64,000 nt of DNA. Source: Alphaproteobacteria bacterium. GTDB lineage: Bacteria > Pseudomonadota > Alphaproteobacteria > DSM-16000 > Inquilinaceae. Both the position numbers and the translations under genes were made by a program. Below, piece after piece: positions 13,162 through 22,653 of the stretch. The DNA lies in assembly GCA_028281265.1 (NCBI GenBank), contig JANQKE010000117.1:1-64000 (forward strand). Direction: 5' to 3'. The notes beneath the pieces were generated by a model. That model searched no databases and was not told the DNA's origin. It saw nothing but the letters and a program-made list of their open reading frames with translations. Each line of letters starts with the position of its first letter. The stretch's first letter is position 1.

Positions 13162-13538
13162 CGATTGTTCTCCCCACTCGAAAGGCACAATCGAACGCCT
13201 GCAACCGATGATTCCGGTACTGCATCATCGCTCGATCCAGGTCAACCGCATTTGAGCGGTTCCCCTATCATACTACTTGGTTGTCAAGAAAACGATATCG
13301 TGTCCGAATACTTCCCCGCCGGATCCTGCAATCGGCTGCGGCCGGGCGATCGGCACGCGGGCTCGGACCGTCGACCCGGGCCACCACCGGGGGGGCTGAC
13401 GGCCGGCCGGGTCATGGCGGCCCGTTCGGATCTCGGGGGTATGTGCGCGGCGATCCCGACGCGCTGGTCAACGGGCCGCCGGGGCTGGTACCGTTGCCCC
13501 CCGTCAACCCCACATACCGCAACAGGAACCCTCCGCGC
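13162..13538. promoter_or_regulatory. Divergent upstream region of the Slam-like and RidA genes
   Basis: 377 bp without a gene. On the minus strand a GTAGTATGATAG stretch (rc of about 13264-13275) could be a -10 for the Slam-like operon. Downstream of it a 6-bp-stem hairpin AACCGC-ATTTGA-GCGGTT (13244-13261) would fall in the mRNA leader. The stretch 13262-13310 is clearly more AT-rich than its surroundings, as expected of a promoter. I see no Fur-like palindrome. Confidence 0.35.
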
Positions 13539-14000
13539 ATGGGCACGATCGAACAGCGCCTTTCAGATCTCGGGATCACGGTGCCGGAAGCCCCGGCACC
13601 CGCGGCCAATTACGTCCCGACGGTGATCAGCGGCACGATGCTCTATGTGTCGGGGCAAATCAGCATGGTCGACGGCAAGCCGGGCTTCATCGGCAAACTC
13701 GGCGCCGAGATCGATGGGCCGACCGGGCAGGAAGCGGCCCGCGCGTGCGGTCTGGCCCTGATCGCCCAGGCCAAGGCCGCCTTGGGTGAGCTCGATCGGG
13801 TGGTCCGCGTCGTCAAGCTGACCGGCTTCGTCAACTCCACCCCCGACTTCGACCAGCAGCCCATGGTGGTCAACGGCTGCTCCAATCTGATCGCCGAGGT
13901 GTTCGGTGATGCCGGCAAGCACGCCCGCTCGGCGGTCGGCGTTGCCAATCTGCCCTTCGGCGTGGCCGTCGAGGTCGAAGGGATCTTCGAGATCCGCTAG
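13539..14000 (+). CDS. RidA/YjgF-family protein
   Basis: A member of the YjgF/YER057c/UK114 family. Canonical RidA members hydrolyse reactive enamine/imine intermediates made by PLP enzymes. The 153-residue product starts MGTIEQRLSDLGI (ATG 13539) and is longer than canonical RidA (about 128), matching a common paralogous subfamily. It has LYVSGQISMVDG, QEAARACGLALIAQAKAALG, VVKLTGFVNSTPDF and ARSAVGVANLPFGVAVEVEG, which retains the family Arg near the C-terminus. Substrate is unknown. Its TAG stop is the first three bases of a composite palindromic repeat (13998-14103). Confidence 0.92.
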   Translation: MGTIEQRLSDLGITVPEAPAPAANYVPTVISGTMLYVSGQISMVDGKPGFIGKLGAEIDGPTGQEAARACGLALIAQAKAALGELDRVVRVVKLTGFVNSTPDFDQQPMVVNGCSNLIAEVFGDAGKHARSAVGVANLPFGVAVEVEGIFEIR

Positions 14001-14103
14001 AGTATCCTCGGTCCGACCGGACGCAGATAAGAGGCCTCCCCCTCCTTGAAGTCGATCAACTCACCTGCGTTCAGATGAATCCATCCGAACGCAGGTTGAC
14101 CGA
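13998..14103 (+). repeat. Composite palindromic repeat, copy A
   Basis: Two adjacent inverted repeats, called IR1 and IR2 here. IR1 begins TAGAGTATCC and contains GGTCCGACCGGACGCAG; it is degenerate in its outer arms. After a linker resembling CTCCTTGAAG, IR2 (14052-14103) has CACCTGCGTTCAGATG pairing with CATCCGAACGCAGGTTGA. Same orientation as copies B, E and F. The first TAG is the ridA stop codon. Confidence 0.8.
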
Positions 14104-14163
14104 GAGCGGGCGGGCGGGCGCCCTTGCGGTCGCAGCCCGTTGCCGGAAGGCAGCGGGACGCCC

Positions 14164-15393
14164 ATGTCGCTGCTCGCCCCGCCCCGATCGCGTTCGCCCC
14201 GGCCCCGCATGACCTCAGCCGCTCCGGCTCCGCTGCCGACAGACGACACCGCCCCGGTCCTCAAGGCCGTCGCCGACATCACCGGCATCGACGCCGCAGC
14301 CTGGGACCGATGCGCGGGCGATGCCAACCCGTTCGTCAGTCACGCCTTCCTCGCCGCGCTCGAACGGTCCGGCTCGACCGCGGCGGAAACCGGGTGGCTG
14401 CCCCAGCATCTGGTCCTCGAAAGCCCCGGCGGACGCGTCCTGGGCTGCGTGCCGGCCTATCTCAAGAGCCATTCCTACGGCGAATACGTCTTCGACCATG
14501 GCTGGGCGCACGCGTTCGAGCGCGCCGGTGGCGACTATTACCCCAAGCTCCAGGTCTCGGTGCCCTTCACGCCGGTGACCGGTCCACGCCTGCTCATCGC
14601 CCCGGGCGAGGATCGAGCGGAAGTCGGCCGGATCCTGGCCGCCGGACTGCGCGCGCTGTGCGAGCGGCACGGTGCTTCCAGCATCCACGTCACCTTCCCA
14701 GAGCAGGACCAGTGGGACCTGCTGGGCCAGGAAGGGTGGCTTCGACGCACCGGCCATCAGTATCACTGGTTCAACGACGGGTACGGAAGCTTCGACGACT
14801 TCCTGACCGCGCTGTCGTCGCGCAAACGCAAGACGATCCGGAAAGAACGGCACAAAGCCCGGCAGAGCGGTGCCGACATCACCGTGCTGACCGGCGACAC
14901 GCTCCGGGAAGAGCACTGGGACGCGTTCTTCCGGTTCTACATGGACACCGGCAGCCGCAAATGGGGAACACCCTATCTGACCCGGTCGTTCTTCTCCTAT
15001 CTGGGAGAGACGCTGGCCGACCGGGTGGCACTGGTGATGGCGCGGGATGGCGGCCGCTGGGTCGCCGGCGCGCTCAACCTGATCGGCCGGGACGCCCTGT
15101 ACGGCCGCAACTGGGGCTGCGAAGGCTACTACAAGTTCCTGCATTTCGAGGCCTGCTACTACCAGGCCATCGATTTTGCCATCGCCCACGGTCTGGCGCG
15201 GGTCGAGGCCGGCGCACAAGGCGAGCACAAGCTGCAGCGTGGCTACCGGCCGGCCCGAACCTACAGCGCCCACTGGATCCGGCACCCCGGTCTGCGCGCC
15301 GCCGTGGCGGACTATCTCGACCGCGAAACCGACGCGGTCGATTACGAGATCGAGGCCCTGACCACCCACGCCTCACCGTTTCGCAAAGGCTGA
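14164..15393 (+). CDS. FemAB-like (DUF482/PF04339) GNAT-fold protein
   Basis: A 409-residue member of the DUF482 group, often labelled peptidogalycan biosynthesis or GNAT-family acyltransferase. These proteins resemble FemAB aminoacyl transferases, but the reaction is not established. Landmarks: CAGDANPFVSHAFLAALE, YLKSHSYGEYVFDHGWA, YYPKLQVSVPFTPVTGPRLL, RKRKTIRKERHKAR, GRNWGCEGYYKFLHFEACYY and EAGAQGEHKLQRGY, all typical of the family. The first 50 residues are Pro/Ser-rich and poorly conserved, so the start is uncertain. I chose the ATG at 14164; a TTG lies at 14140. It stands alone, downstream of repeat copy A. Confidence 0.9.
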   Translation: MSLLAPPRSRSPRPRMTSAAPAPLPTDDTAPVLKAVADITGIDAAAWDRCAGDANPFVSHAFLAALERSGSTAAETGWLPQHLVLESPGGRVLGCVPAYLKSHSYGEYVFDHGWAHAFERAGGDYYPKLQVSVPFTPVTGPRLLIAPGEDRAEVGRILAAGLRALCERHGASSIHVTFPEQDQWDLLGQEGWLRRTGHQYHWFNDGYGSFDDFLTALSSRKRKTIRKERHKARQSGADITVLTGDTLREEHWDAFFRFYMDTGSRKWGTPYLTRSFFSYLGETLADRVALVMARDGGRWVAGALNLIGRDALYGRNWGCEGYYKFLHFEACYYQAIDFAIAHGLARVEAGAQGEHKLQRGYRPARTYSAHWIRHPGLRAAVADYLDRETDAVDYEIEALTTHASPFRKG

Positions 15394-15438
15394 CCGGCCG
15401 CGGCGGACCCATTCCCGCCGATCGGCCGGTGCCGCCGA

Positions 15439-17127
15439 TCAGGCCGCTTTCACCGCGCTCAGGAAGTCCTGCACCGTGCGCGTCAGACCGGTGGCTTGGT
15501 CCTCCAGTTGACTGGCCGCAGTAATCAAGCCCCGCGCCGCGCCGTCGGTCTGCTGTGCCGCGTCGAGCACTTCGTTGACGTTGGCCGAGACCTCGGCCGT
15601 GCCCCCAGAGGCCTGCTGGGCGTTGCGCGCGATCTCGCTGGTGGCGGCGGCCTGTTCCTCCACCGCAGCCGCCACCGTGGTGGCGACTTGACTGATCGCG
15701 GCGACCCGCTCGGCGATCCGGCCGATCGCCGACACGGTGCCTTGGGTCTGCGACTGGATACCGGCGATGCTTCCCGCGATCTGCTCGGTCGCCTGACCGG
15801 TCTGGGCCGCGAGGTTCTTGACCTCCGCGGCCACGACCGCGAACCCCTTGCCCGCTTCCCCGGCCCGCGCCGCTTCGATCGTGGCGTTCAGGGCCAGCAG
15901 ATTGGTCTGCTCGGCAATGGCCGAGATCAGCCCGACGATCTCCCCGATCCGGGAGACCGCATCGGACAGGTCGCGAACCCGCTCGGCACTGGACGCGACC
16001 TCCTCGTCAGTCTTCGTCGCCTCGGCGGACTGGTCGGCGACCCGCTGGCCGATCTCGCCGATCGACGCGCCCATCTCTTCGGTCGCGCCCGCCACCGCAC
16101 TCACGCTGGCGGCCGTCTGTTCGGCGGCCATGCTCGCGCCGCCGGCCTTGCTGCTGGTGACCTCGGCGGTGTCGGACAGGTCCTTGGCGACCGCCTGCAG
16201 TTGTGCGGTGGCCGATCCGACCGCGGACAGCACCTCCCCGACCCGATGCTCGAAATCCGTGGCCAGCCGGTCGAGAACGGCGATCCGTTCGGCCTGTCGC
16301 GCCGTGTCGGCCTCGGCCTGGTCGGCCAAGCGCCGGACCTCGATCGCATTGCCGCGGAAGGTCTCGAGGCTCTCGGCCATCGCCCCGAGCTCATCGCCGC
16401 GGTCGCGGGACGGGATGTCGATATCCACATCGCCGCCGGCCAGCCGCCGCATCGCGCCGGCCAGATCCTTGAGTTTCCGGGCGATCGTCAGATGCGAGCC
16501 CAGCGCGGCCGCCGCTCCGATCGTACTGGCCAGGACGGTGCCGGCTATCGCCAGCCACCAGGCCCGCGCCGCCGCAGCGGACTGATCGGCCAGCAAGCCG
16601 TACTGCCGGGCCTCGATGATCGCGACGACGTCGAGGATCGCGGCGTCGATCTCCGCCATGATCTCGTAGTCGCGCCCCGTGGCCGCCAGGGCTCGGGCGA
16701 TATCCACGGTATCGGCCCGGCGCATGGCCTCGAACTGCCGAGCGACCAGTTCAGTCTGCCAGGACGCCAGCAGTTCCTGCACCCGCTCGACATGAGCGCG
16801 CGCCTCGGGCTGGTCGGCCACGCCGTCCGCCAAGGCGGCGATATTGGTCTCGACCAGCGCAGACAGCCGCTCATACTCCTCGATCAAGTCACGATCGGCC
16901 GACGCCAGAAACGACAGGACGGTCGCGTGCAGCTTGACGATGTCGTAGACTACGTCACTGGTCTGCCGATTCAACTTCGCCTGTTCCTGTTGACGCTCGC
17001 CGATGGAGTGCATCTCGTTGATGGACCACAAGGTCACCGTGACGACCATTGCGAAGACGGCAACGGTCGCACCGAAACCGGCCGCTACTTTCAAGGCGAT
17101 CGGCGTTCTGTTCACAAACCCAAGCAT
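15439..17127 (-). CDS. Methyl-accepting chemotaxis protein
   Basis: A transmembrane chemoreceptor of 562 residues that feeds the CheA/CheW pathway. TM1 is at about 12-34. A helical periplasmic domain of about 150 residues (36-188, four-helix-bundle character) follows, then TM2 at about 190-211 and a HAMP domain ([20 protein letters not shown]). The signalling hairpin contains the invariant tip [20 protein letters not shown] followed by [18 protein letters not shown]. There is no C-terminal CheR/CheB tethering pentapeptide. It starts 17 bp after a gene for a periplasmic Cache-like protein, so the two are probably one operon and may act together. Confidence 0.95.
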   Translation of the reverse strand: MLGFVNRTPIALKVAAGFGATVAVFAMVVTVTLWSINEMHSIGERQQEQAKLNRQTSDVVYDIVKLHATVLSFLASADRDLIEEYERLSALVETNIAALADGVADQPEARAHVERVQELLASWQTELVARQFEAMRRADTVDIARALAATGRDYEIMAEIDAAILDVVAIIEARQYGLLADQSAAAARAWWLAIAGTVLASTIGAAAALGSHLTIARKLKDLAGAMRRLAGGDVDIDIPSRDRGDELGAMAESLETFRGNAIEVRRLADQAEADTARQAERIAVLDRLATDFEHRVGEVLSAVGSATAQLQAVAKDLSDTAEVTSSKAGGASMAAEQTAASVSAVAGATEEMGASIGEIGQRVADQSAEATKTDEEVASSAERVRDLSDAVSRIGEIVGLISAIAEQTNLLALNATIEAARAGEAGKGFAVVAAEVKNLAAQTGQATEQIAGSIAGIQSQTQGTVSAIGRIAERVAAISQVATTVAAAVEEQAAATSEIARNAQQASGGTAEVSANVNEVLDAAQQTDGAARGLITAASQLEDQATGLTRTVQDFLSAVKAA

Positions 17128-17144
17128 TGTGCATCGTCTCCCGA

Positions 17145-17753
17145 TCAGCTCGCCGCAGCCCGGCGCCGAGCAAGCTCGGTCAGATTGATCTCCACCGTCA
17201 TGGCCCCGATCGCCGCCTCACCATCGGCGGAGGGGATGCTCATGTTCACCTGCACCCGCCAGGTGCCAGAGGAACCGTGGTACTCGGCTTCATCGATGAA
17301 CAGGGCATCGGGGCCGTGCGGCACCGTTTCGAGGAACTTCGCCTCGTCACCCTGCCAGTAGTCGGACGTGACGGCGCTCTGTCCGACGTTGAGGCCGTAC
17401 CGGTCGACGATGAAGACTTCCGTAATCAGTCCGTCGGACCAAGCCTGAAGGCGGGTCAGATAGCCCGACAACGGCCGCGCGATCGTCTGGGCGATCAGCG
17501 GCTGGTCGATCGCTTCCCGTTCGGCACGCCACTGCCGATCCAGCGCGTCGATCGTCGCCTGATCGATGTCCGCATGGCGCATGTTCTGCGCCGCAACGGA
17601 AATCGCGACGACCGGGTGGTCGATCCAGCTCCGGAATTCCGCCACGGCGGCGGCATCGATCAACGTGCCGACCGACGGCCGCTCGGTTTGCGCCGTGGCG
17701 GCGCTTGAGATCAGCGCACCAGCGGCCAACATCATCAACAGGCGAACCCGCAT
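17145..17753 (-). CDS. Periplasmic Cache/PDC-like sensor protein
   Basis: A 202-residue protein with a signal peptide ([21 protein letters not shown], cleavage near ATAQ) and no other membrane segment, hence periplasmic. The second half reads as a PDC/Cache-type fold: [29 protein letters not shown], then [14 protein letters not shown] and [12 protein letters not shown]. This is the strand order normally found inside chemoreceptor or kinase sensor domains. It is the first gene of an operon with the adjacent chemoreceptor, so I infer it senses a ligand on the receptor's behalf. Family assignment is by pattern only. Confidence 0.72.
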   Translation of the reverse strand: MRVRLLMMLAAGALISSAATAQTERPSVGTLIDAAAVAEFRSWIDHPVVAISVAAQNMRHADIDQATIDALDRQWRAEREAIDQPLIAQTIARPLSGYLTRLQAWSDGLITEVFIVDRYGLNVGQSAVTSDYWQGDEAKFLETVPHGPDALFIDEAEYHGSSGTWRVQVNMSIPSADGEAAIGAMTVEINLTELARRRAAAS

Positions 17754-17867
17754 GTTTCCTCCTGACCTTCATCACGCCCAACAGGCTCTGGGCATGCACA
17801 CACCGCCACCGTCGTCGTCGGAAACAGATTGGGTGAGCCGTACTAAATTCCGGTTAATGGCCAAGTG

Positions 17868-19376
17868 ATGGAACCGTCGACTTCCACAAACCCAAAAAAG
17901 CGAATTCTCATGAGTCTAATTCAATGGACGATTTCTTTTGAAACCTCGCTGAAGCCAAGAACCGCGGCTCTGGCCTGCACCCTGGCGGCTGCGATGATCA
18001 CGGGCCTGATCGACGGTGCGATCGCCCGATCGGCGCAGGTACCGACCACGCAAGAGCAGATCACGTTGAGTTTCGCGCCTCTGGTGCGGGAAGCGGCACC
18101 GGCGGTGGTCAACATCACCGCCAGCCGACGCGTCCGTACGCCGGCCGTGCCGTCCCTGTTCGACGACCCGTTCTTCCGCCGGTTCTTCGGGGAAAGCCTG
18201 CCGCTGGCGCCCGGACGACAACGCCCCCAGAGCTCCCTGGGGTCCGGCGTGATCGTCTCCGACGACGGCATGGTGGTGACCAACCACCACGTCATCGACG
18301 GGGCCACGGAAATCCGGATCGCCCTGGCCGACCGCCGGGAGTTCGATGCCGAACTCCTCCTGTCGGACGAGCGGACCGATCTGGCGTTTCTCCAGCTCCA
18401 GGACGTCGAGGGGCTGCGGCTGCCGACCCTGCCGCTGGGCGAGTCGGACGATCTGGAAGTCGGCGATCTGGTGCTGGCGATCGGCAACCCGTTCGGCGTC
18501 GGCCAGACGGTGACCAGCGGCATCGTCTCCGCCGAAGCGCGAACCGGGCTCGGCATCTCCGACTTCAGTTTCTTCATCCAGACCGACGCGGCCATCAATC
18601 CGGGCAATTCGGGCGGCGCCCTGGTGGCGATGGACGGCACGCTGGTCGGCATCAACACCGCGATCTTCAGCCGCGACGGCGGGTCCTTGGGCATCGGCTT
18701 CGCCGTGCCCTCGACCATGGTTCGCGCCCTTCTGGACAGTATCGATCGCGGGCAACCGCTGGCGCGCCCGTGGCTCGGCGCCGGTGGGCAGCCGGTGACC
18801 GCCGATCTGGCCGACGCGCTGGGGCTCGGCCGGCCGGCCGGGGTCATGGTCAACAGCGTCGAACCCGGCAGCCCGGCGGGCCGGGCGGGCTTGCGGGTCG
18901 GCGACGTGGTGATCGCGGTCGGCGATACGCCGGTCGACGACCCCGACAGCCTGCGCTTCCGGATCGCCACCAGCCGGATCGGGCGGGACACGACGCTCAC
19001 CGTCCACCGCGATGAGCGGGAAGTCGTGCTCGCCCTGCCGGTGGAACTGCCACCGGAGATCCCGCCGCGGGACGAAACCTGGCTCGAAGGCCGGCACCCC
19101 TTTGCCGGCGCTCTGGTCGCCAACCTGTCGCCGGCCTTGCGGGAGGCGGTCGGCCACACCGGCCCGGACCGGGACGGCGTGATCGTGCTCGACGTCGCCG
19201 GCGGGTCGCCGGCGGACCGGATCAACGTCCGGCCGATGGATGTCGTCCTGGGGGTCAACGGCCAACCGATCGGATCCGTCGACCAACTGGAGCGGCTGAT
19301 GAACCGGGCGACGGCACCGTGGCGCCTGCAGATCCGCCGCGGCGACCGCGTGCTCGACACCACGCTGCGGGGGTAG
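17868..19376 (+). CDS. Deg-type (HtrA) periplasmic serine protease
   Basis: A trypsin-like periplasmic protease/chaperone of the DegP/DegQ group, 502 residues. After an N-terminal hydrophobic segment (AALACTLAAAMITGLI) the protease domain carries the triad His (VVTNHHVIDGA, about 141), Asp (ERTDLAFLQ, about 171) and Ser (INPGNSGGALV, about 248). Two PDZ domains follow (PWLGAGGQPVTADLADALG; then about 400-500 with GGSPADRINVRPMDVVLG). The start is uncertain: GTG 17865, ATG 17868 and ATG 17910 are all in frame with weak ribosome-binding sites. rarA begins 2 bases after the stop. Confidence 0.93.
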   Translation: MEPSTSTNPKKRILMSLIQWTISFETSLKPRTAALACTLAAAMITGLIDGAIARSAQVPTTQEQITLSFAPLVREAAPAVVNITASRRVRTPAVPSLFDDPFFRRFFGESLPLAPGRQRPQSSLGSGVIVSDDGMVVTNHHVIDGATEIRIALADRREFDAELLLSDERTDLAFLQLQDVEGLRLPTLPLGESDDLEVGDLVLAIGNPFGVGQTVTSGIVSAEARTGLGISDFSFFIQTDAAINPGNSGGALVAMDGTLVGINTAIFSRDGGSLGIGFAVPSTMVRALLDSIDRGQPLARPWLGAGGQPVTADLADALGLGRPAGVMVNSVEPGSPAGRAGLRVGDVVIAVGDTPVDDPDSLRFRIATSRIGRDTTLTVHRDEREVVLALPVELPPEIPPRDETWLEGRHPFAGALVANLSPALREAVGHTGPDRDGVIVLDVAGGSPADRINVRPMDVVLGVNGQPIGSVDQLERLMNRATAPWRLQIRRGDRVLDTTLRG

Positions 19377-19378
19377 CC

Positions 19379-20707
19379 GTGCCGGTGTCCCCCACCCGCG
19401 ATGCCGCGGCCGGCCTGTTCGAGAGCCAGGCGCCGCGGCCCCTGCCCGACCGGCTGCGGCCGACACGCCTGGCCGATATCGTCGGCCAGGACCATCTGCT
19501 CGGCCCGGAGGGCGCGATCACGCGGATGCTCGCGGCCCACCGTCTGCCGTCGATGATCCTGTGGGGGCCGCCGGGCTGTGGCAAGACCACCCTGGCCCGG
19601 CTGATCGCCGAACAGACCGACCTGCAGTTCGAACCGCTGTCGGCGGTGTTCAGCGGGGTCGCCGACCTCAAGAAGGTGTTCGCGGCGGCCCGGGAGCGCC
19701 GGGCAGCCGGCCGCGGCACCCTGTTGTTCGTCGACGAGATCCACCGCTTCAACCGCGCCCAGCAGGACGCCTTCCTGCCGGTGGTGGAAGACGGCACCGT
19801 CACCCTGATCGGCGCCACCACCGAGAACCCGTCCTTCGAACTCAACGCAGCGGTGCTGTCCCGCGCCCAGGTGTTCGTCTTGCGCCGACTCGACGCCGAC
19901 GCCCTGGCCAAGCTGGTCGACCGGGCCGAGCGTGCGACCGGCCAGACCCTGCCGCTCGTGCCCGCAGCGCGGGAAGCGCTGATCGCCATGGCCGACGGCG
20001 ACGGCCGCTTCGTGCTGAATCTGTGCGAGGAGCTGTTCGCCCTGCCCGCCGGCGAGCCCCTCGACGGGGCCGGACTTGCCCGGGCGGTCCAGCGGCGCGC
20101 ACCGGTCTACGACAAGGCCCAGGACAGCCACTACAACCTGATCTCGGCCCTGCATAAGAGCCTGCGCGGCTCCGATGCCGATGCGGCGCTGTACTGGTTC
20201 GCCCGCATGCTGGGGGGCGGGGAAGACCCGCGCTACATCGCCCGCCGGCTCACCCGGTTCGCGGTGGAGGATATCGGCCTGGCCGATCCGGCCGCCCTGC
20301 CGCAGGCGATCGCCGGCTGGGAAGCCTATGAACGGATCGGCAGCCCCGAAGGCGAGCTGGCGCTCGCCCAGGTGGTCCTGTACCTCGCGACCGCGCCGAA
20401 ATCGAACGCCGGCTACGCCGCCTTCACGGCGGCCGGCAAAGCCGCTCAGGAGACCGGCAGCCTGGCCCCGCCGGCCCATATCCTCAACGCGCCGACCCGG
20501 CTGATGAAGGATCTCGGCTACGGGGCCGGATACGCCTACGACCACGACCAGCCCGACGCCTTCTCCGGCCAGTCCTACTTCCCCGACGGCATGGCCCGGC
20601 GGCCCTTCTACCGGCCGGTCGAACGCGGCTTCGAGCGGGAGATCGGCAAACGGCTGGACTATTGGGCCAAGCTGCGGGCGCGCCGGACCACCGCAACGGA
20701 GACGTGA
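19379..20707 (+). CDS. rarA: Replication-associated recombination protein A
   Basis: RarA (MgsA) is a AAA+ ATPase related to clamp loaders that acts at stalled replication forks. It has Walker A WGPPGCGKTTLARLI, Walker B TLLFVDEIHRFNRAQQDAFL, sensor 1 LIGATTENPSFELN, and the C-terminal tetramerisation domain (SALHKSLRGSDADAALYWFA, NAPTRLMKDLGYG, YFPDGM). The only reasonable start is GTG at 19379 (MPVSPTRDAAAGLFE), 2 bases after the protease stop, giving 442 residues; there is no early ATG. Transcription is probably shared with the protease gene. Confidence 0.95.
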   Translation: MPVSPTRDAAAGLFESQAPRPLPDRLRPTRLADIVGQDHLLGPEGAITRMLAAHRLPSMILWGPPGCGKTTLARLIAEQTDLQFEPLSAVFSGVADLKKVFAAARERRAAGRGTLLFVDEIHRFNRAQQDAFLPVVEDGTVTLIGATTENPSFELNAAVLSRAQVFVLRRLDADALAKLVDRAERATGQTLPLVPAAREALIAMADGDGRFVLNLCEELFALPAGEPLDGAGLARAVQRRAPVYDKAQDSHYNLISALHKSLRGSDADAALYWFARMLGGGEDPRYIARRLTRFAVEDIGLADPAALPQAIAGWEAYERIGSPEGELALAQVVLYLATAPKSNAGYAAFTAAGKAAQETGSLAPPAHILNAPTRLMKDLGYGAGYAYDHDQPDAFSGQSYFPDGMARRPFYRPVERGFEREIGKRLDYWAKLRARRTTATET

Positions 20708-20830
20708 CCGCCGGCGAGCCCTGCCCCCAAGCCCGGCGGGGGTCACCCGATCGGCAGAAGGTGATATAGGCTGAACGGTCTTGTCCGCTCGACCCTGTCT
20801 CGACTCTGTACCGTCACCGACGAACGCCCG

Positions 20831-21238
20831 ATGCTCGATTTCGCCACCCTGACCCTGCCGAAATCGCCCAACACCTATCTGTTGGCGCCGGCCGACCTGT
20901 GCCGGAACGCCAAGCCGCATGCCATCGCATCGGTCTATCCGATCGGCCCGATGCAGCTCGCCACCATCGTCCGCGATGCCCTGGTCGCCCTGCCCGACGC
21001 CGAGGTCAAGGAGACGCAAGAGGGGGGGTTGTACCTGGAAGCGCATCAACTCACCCCGCGGCTGAAGTACCGGGACGATGTCACCGCCCGCATCCTGCCG
21101 GCCCAAGGCGGGGCGACGCTGGCGCTCTACAGCCGGTCCCGCAAGGGCTACTGGGACCTCGGCGTCAACAAGAAGCGCGTCCAGGGCTTGATGAAGACCA
21201 TCGAGCGCGGGATCGCCGAAGCCCGGGCGAAGGCGTGA
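20831..21238 (+). CDS. DUF1499 family protein
   Basis: A 135-residue protein of the DUF1499 family, whose function is not established. Family-like stretches are LPKSPNTYLLAPADLCRNAK near the N-terminus, then KETQEGGLYLEAHQLTPRLK and the Arg-rich end LYSRSRKGYWDLGVNKKRV. No signal peptide or membrane segment is visible. Its TGA stop overlaps the GTG start of crcB by 4 bases (GTGA), so the two are translationally coupled. The pairing with a fluoride channel is probably positional, not functional. Confidence 0.85.
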   Translation: MLDFATLTLPKSPNTYLLAPADLCRNAKPHAIASVYPIGPMQLATIVRDALVALPDAEVKETQEGGLYLEAHQLTPRLKYRDDVTARILPAQGGATLALYSRSRKGYWDLGVNKKRVQGLMKTIERGIAEARAKA

Positions 21239-21621
21239 CCCCGTCCGTGATAGCGGCGGTCGCCGCCGGCGGGGCGATCGGTGCGGTCGCCCGATACGTC
21301 GTCATGACCGGCGTCACCCATTACCTGGGTCCGGGGTTTCCGTGGGGGACGCTGGTCGTCAACATCCTGGGGTCGTTCGCCATGGGCGTGCTGATCGAGC
21401 TTTCGGCCCTGGTCTGGTCACCCGGCCCCGAGATGCGGGCGCTGATCGCCATCGGGTTGCTGGGCGCGTTCACCACCTTTTCGACCTTCTCGCTCGATGT
21501 GGTGAGCCTGCTCCAGCGCGGGGCGCTGGTGCCGGCCGGACTGTATGTCGCCGGCTCGGTCCTGTTGTGTGTGGCCGGGCTCTACGCCGGTCTGGCGGTC
21601 GTCCGGGCTCTGTCGGCATGA
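21235..21621 (+). CDS. crcB: Fluoride ion channel CrcB (Fluc)
   Basis: CrcB/Fluc is a small dimeric inner-membrane channel that exports fluoride. The 128-residue product has four hydrophobic segments and the family motifs GGAIGAVARYV, PWGTLVVNILGSFAMGVL (the Asn on the pore helix) and GLLGAFTTFSTFSLDVV (the phenylalanine box). The GTG start at 21235 overlaps the upstream TGA. A second GTG at 21247 is possible. The stop overlaps the next ATG (ATGA). No fluoride riboswitch is visible because there is no leader. Confidence 0.94.
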   Translation: MTPSVIAAVAAGGAIGAVARYVVMTGVTHYLGPGFPWGTLVVNILGSFAMGVLIELSALVWSPGPEMRALIAIGLLGAFTTFSTFSLDVVSLLQRGALVPAGLYVAGSVLLCVAGLYAGLAVVRALSA

Positions 21622-22631
21622 GCGGCGTGCGGACCCTCGCCGTCGCCGCGAGCGAGGCGGACATGCGTCTCGACCGCTGGTTCAAGGCGCATTTTCCCGG
21701 GGTGACCTTCGTCCGTCTCCAGAAGCTGCTGCGCACCGGCCAGATCCGGGTCGACGGCAAGCGCGCCCAGACCAACCAGCGCCTGGCCGCCGGCCAGGCG
21801 ATCCGCATCCCGCCGCTGGACGACGACGCGACCGTCAAGCCGGTGCCGACCGGCCCGAAGCCCGCCCCGCAGCTCGGCACCCGGGACGAAAAGGCGGTGC
21901 GGGCGATGGTGCTGTACCGCGACGACGCCGTGATCGTGCTCGACAAGCCGCCCGGGTTGTCGGTGCAAGGCGGGGAGAAGCAGACCCGGCATCTCGATGC
22001 GATGCTGGACGTGTTCGCCGACGGCGGGAACCGGCCCAAGCTGGTTCATCGGCTCGACAAGGACACCAGCGGGGTGCTGCTGCTCGCCCGCACGGCCCCG
22101 GCCGCGCGCAAGCTTGCCGAGACGTTCCGGGGGCGCGGGGCGCTCAAGCAGTACTGGGCCGTCACCGCCGGTGTCCCCAAGCATCCCGCCGGCCGGATCA
22201 ATGCGGCCTTGATCAAGGCCGCCGGAGCCGGTGGCCGCGAGAAACAGACCGTCGCCGACCGGGATGACGAGGACGCCAAATGGGCCCTCACCCACTATGC
22301 GGTGGTGGATCAGGCCGGCCGGCAGGCGGCCTGGCTGGCGCTGTGGCCCCGCACGGGCCGCACCCATCAGTTGCGCGTCCATTGCCAGGCGACCGGGACG
22401 CCGATCCTGGGGGACGGCAAGTATGGCGGGCAGGCCGCCTTTCTCAGCGGGGTCGACCTGCCGCGCAAACTGCACCTGCATGCGCGGCGGCTGACCCTGC
22501 CGCATCCCGGCGGTCGCGGGCTGATCGACGTCACCGCCCCGCTGCCGGCCCATATGAAGACGACCTTCGATCTGCTCGGGTTCATCGAAGCCGACGGTCG
22601 GGATCTGGTACCGCCCTTCGAGGACGCCTGA
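21618..22631 (+). CDS. RluC/RluD-type pseudouridine synthase
   Basis: An RNA-modifying enzyme that isomerises uridines, most likely in 23S rRNA (RluC-like). The 337-residue protein has an N-terminal S4 RNA-binding domain (MRLDRWFKAHFPGVTFVRLQ, LLRTGQIRVDGKRAQTNQRL). The catalytic domain includes the essential Asp in KLVHRLDKDTSGVLLLA, VLDKPPGLSVQGG, and the C-terminal RTGRTHQLRVH. The ATG overlaps the crcB stop by 4 bases, indicating coupled translation. The exact target uridines cannot be read from sequence. Confidence 0.94.
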   Translation: MSGVRTLAVAASEADMRLDRWFKAHFPGVTFVRLQKLLRTGQIRVDGKRAQTNQRLAAGQAIRIPPLDDDATVKPVPTGPKPAPQLGTRDEKAVRAMVLYRDDAVIVLDKPPGLSVQGGEKQTRHLDAMLDVFADGGNRPKLVHRLDKDTSGVLLLARTAPAARKLAETFRGRGALKQYWAVTAGVPKHPAGRINAALIKAAGAGGREKQTVADRDDEDAKWALTHYAVVDQAGRQAAWLALWPRTGRTHQLRVHCQATGTPILGDGKYGGQAAFLSGVDLPRKLHLHARRLTLPHPGGRGLIDVTAPLPAHMKTTFDLLGFIEADGRDLVPPFEDA

Positions 22632-22653
22632 CCCCCAACGGAGTCCGGATCCG

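Noticed and set aside
17921-21106. A 1061-codon open frame antisense to the protease, rarA and DUF1499 genes
   Set aside because: It crosses three clearly coding genes on the other strand and shows no domain.
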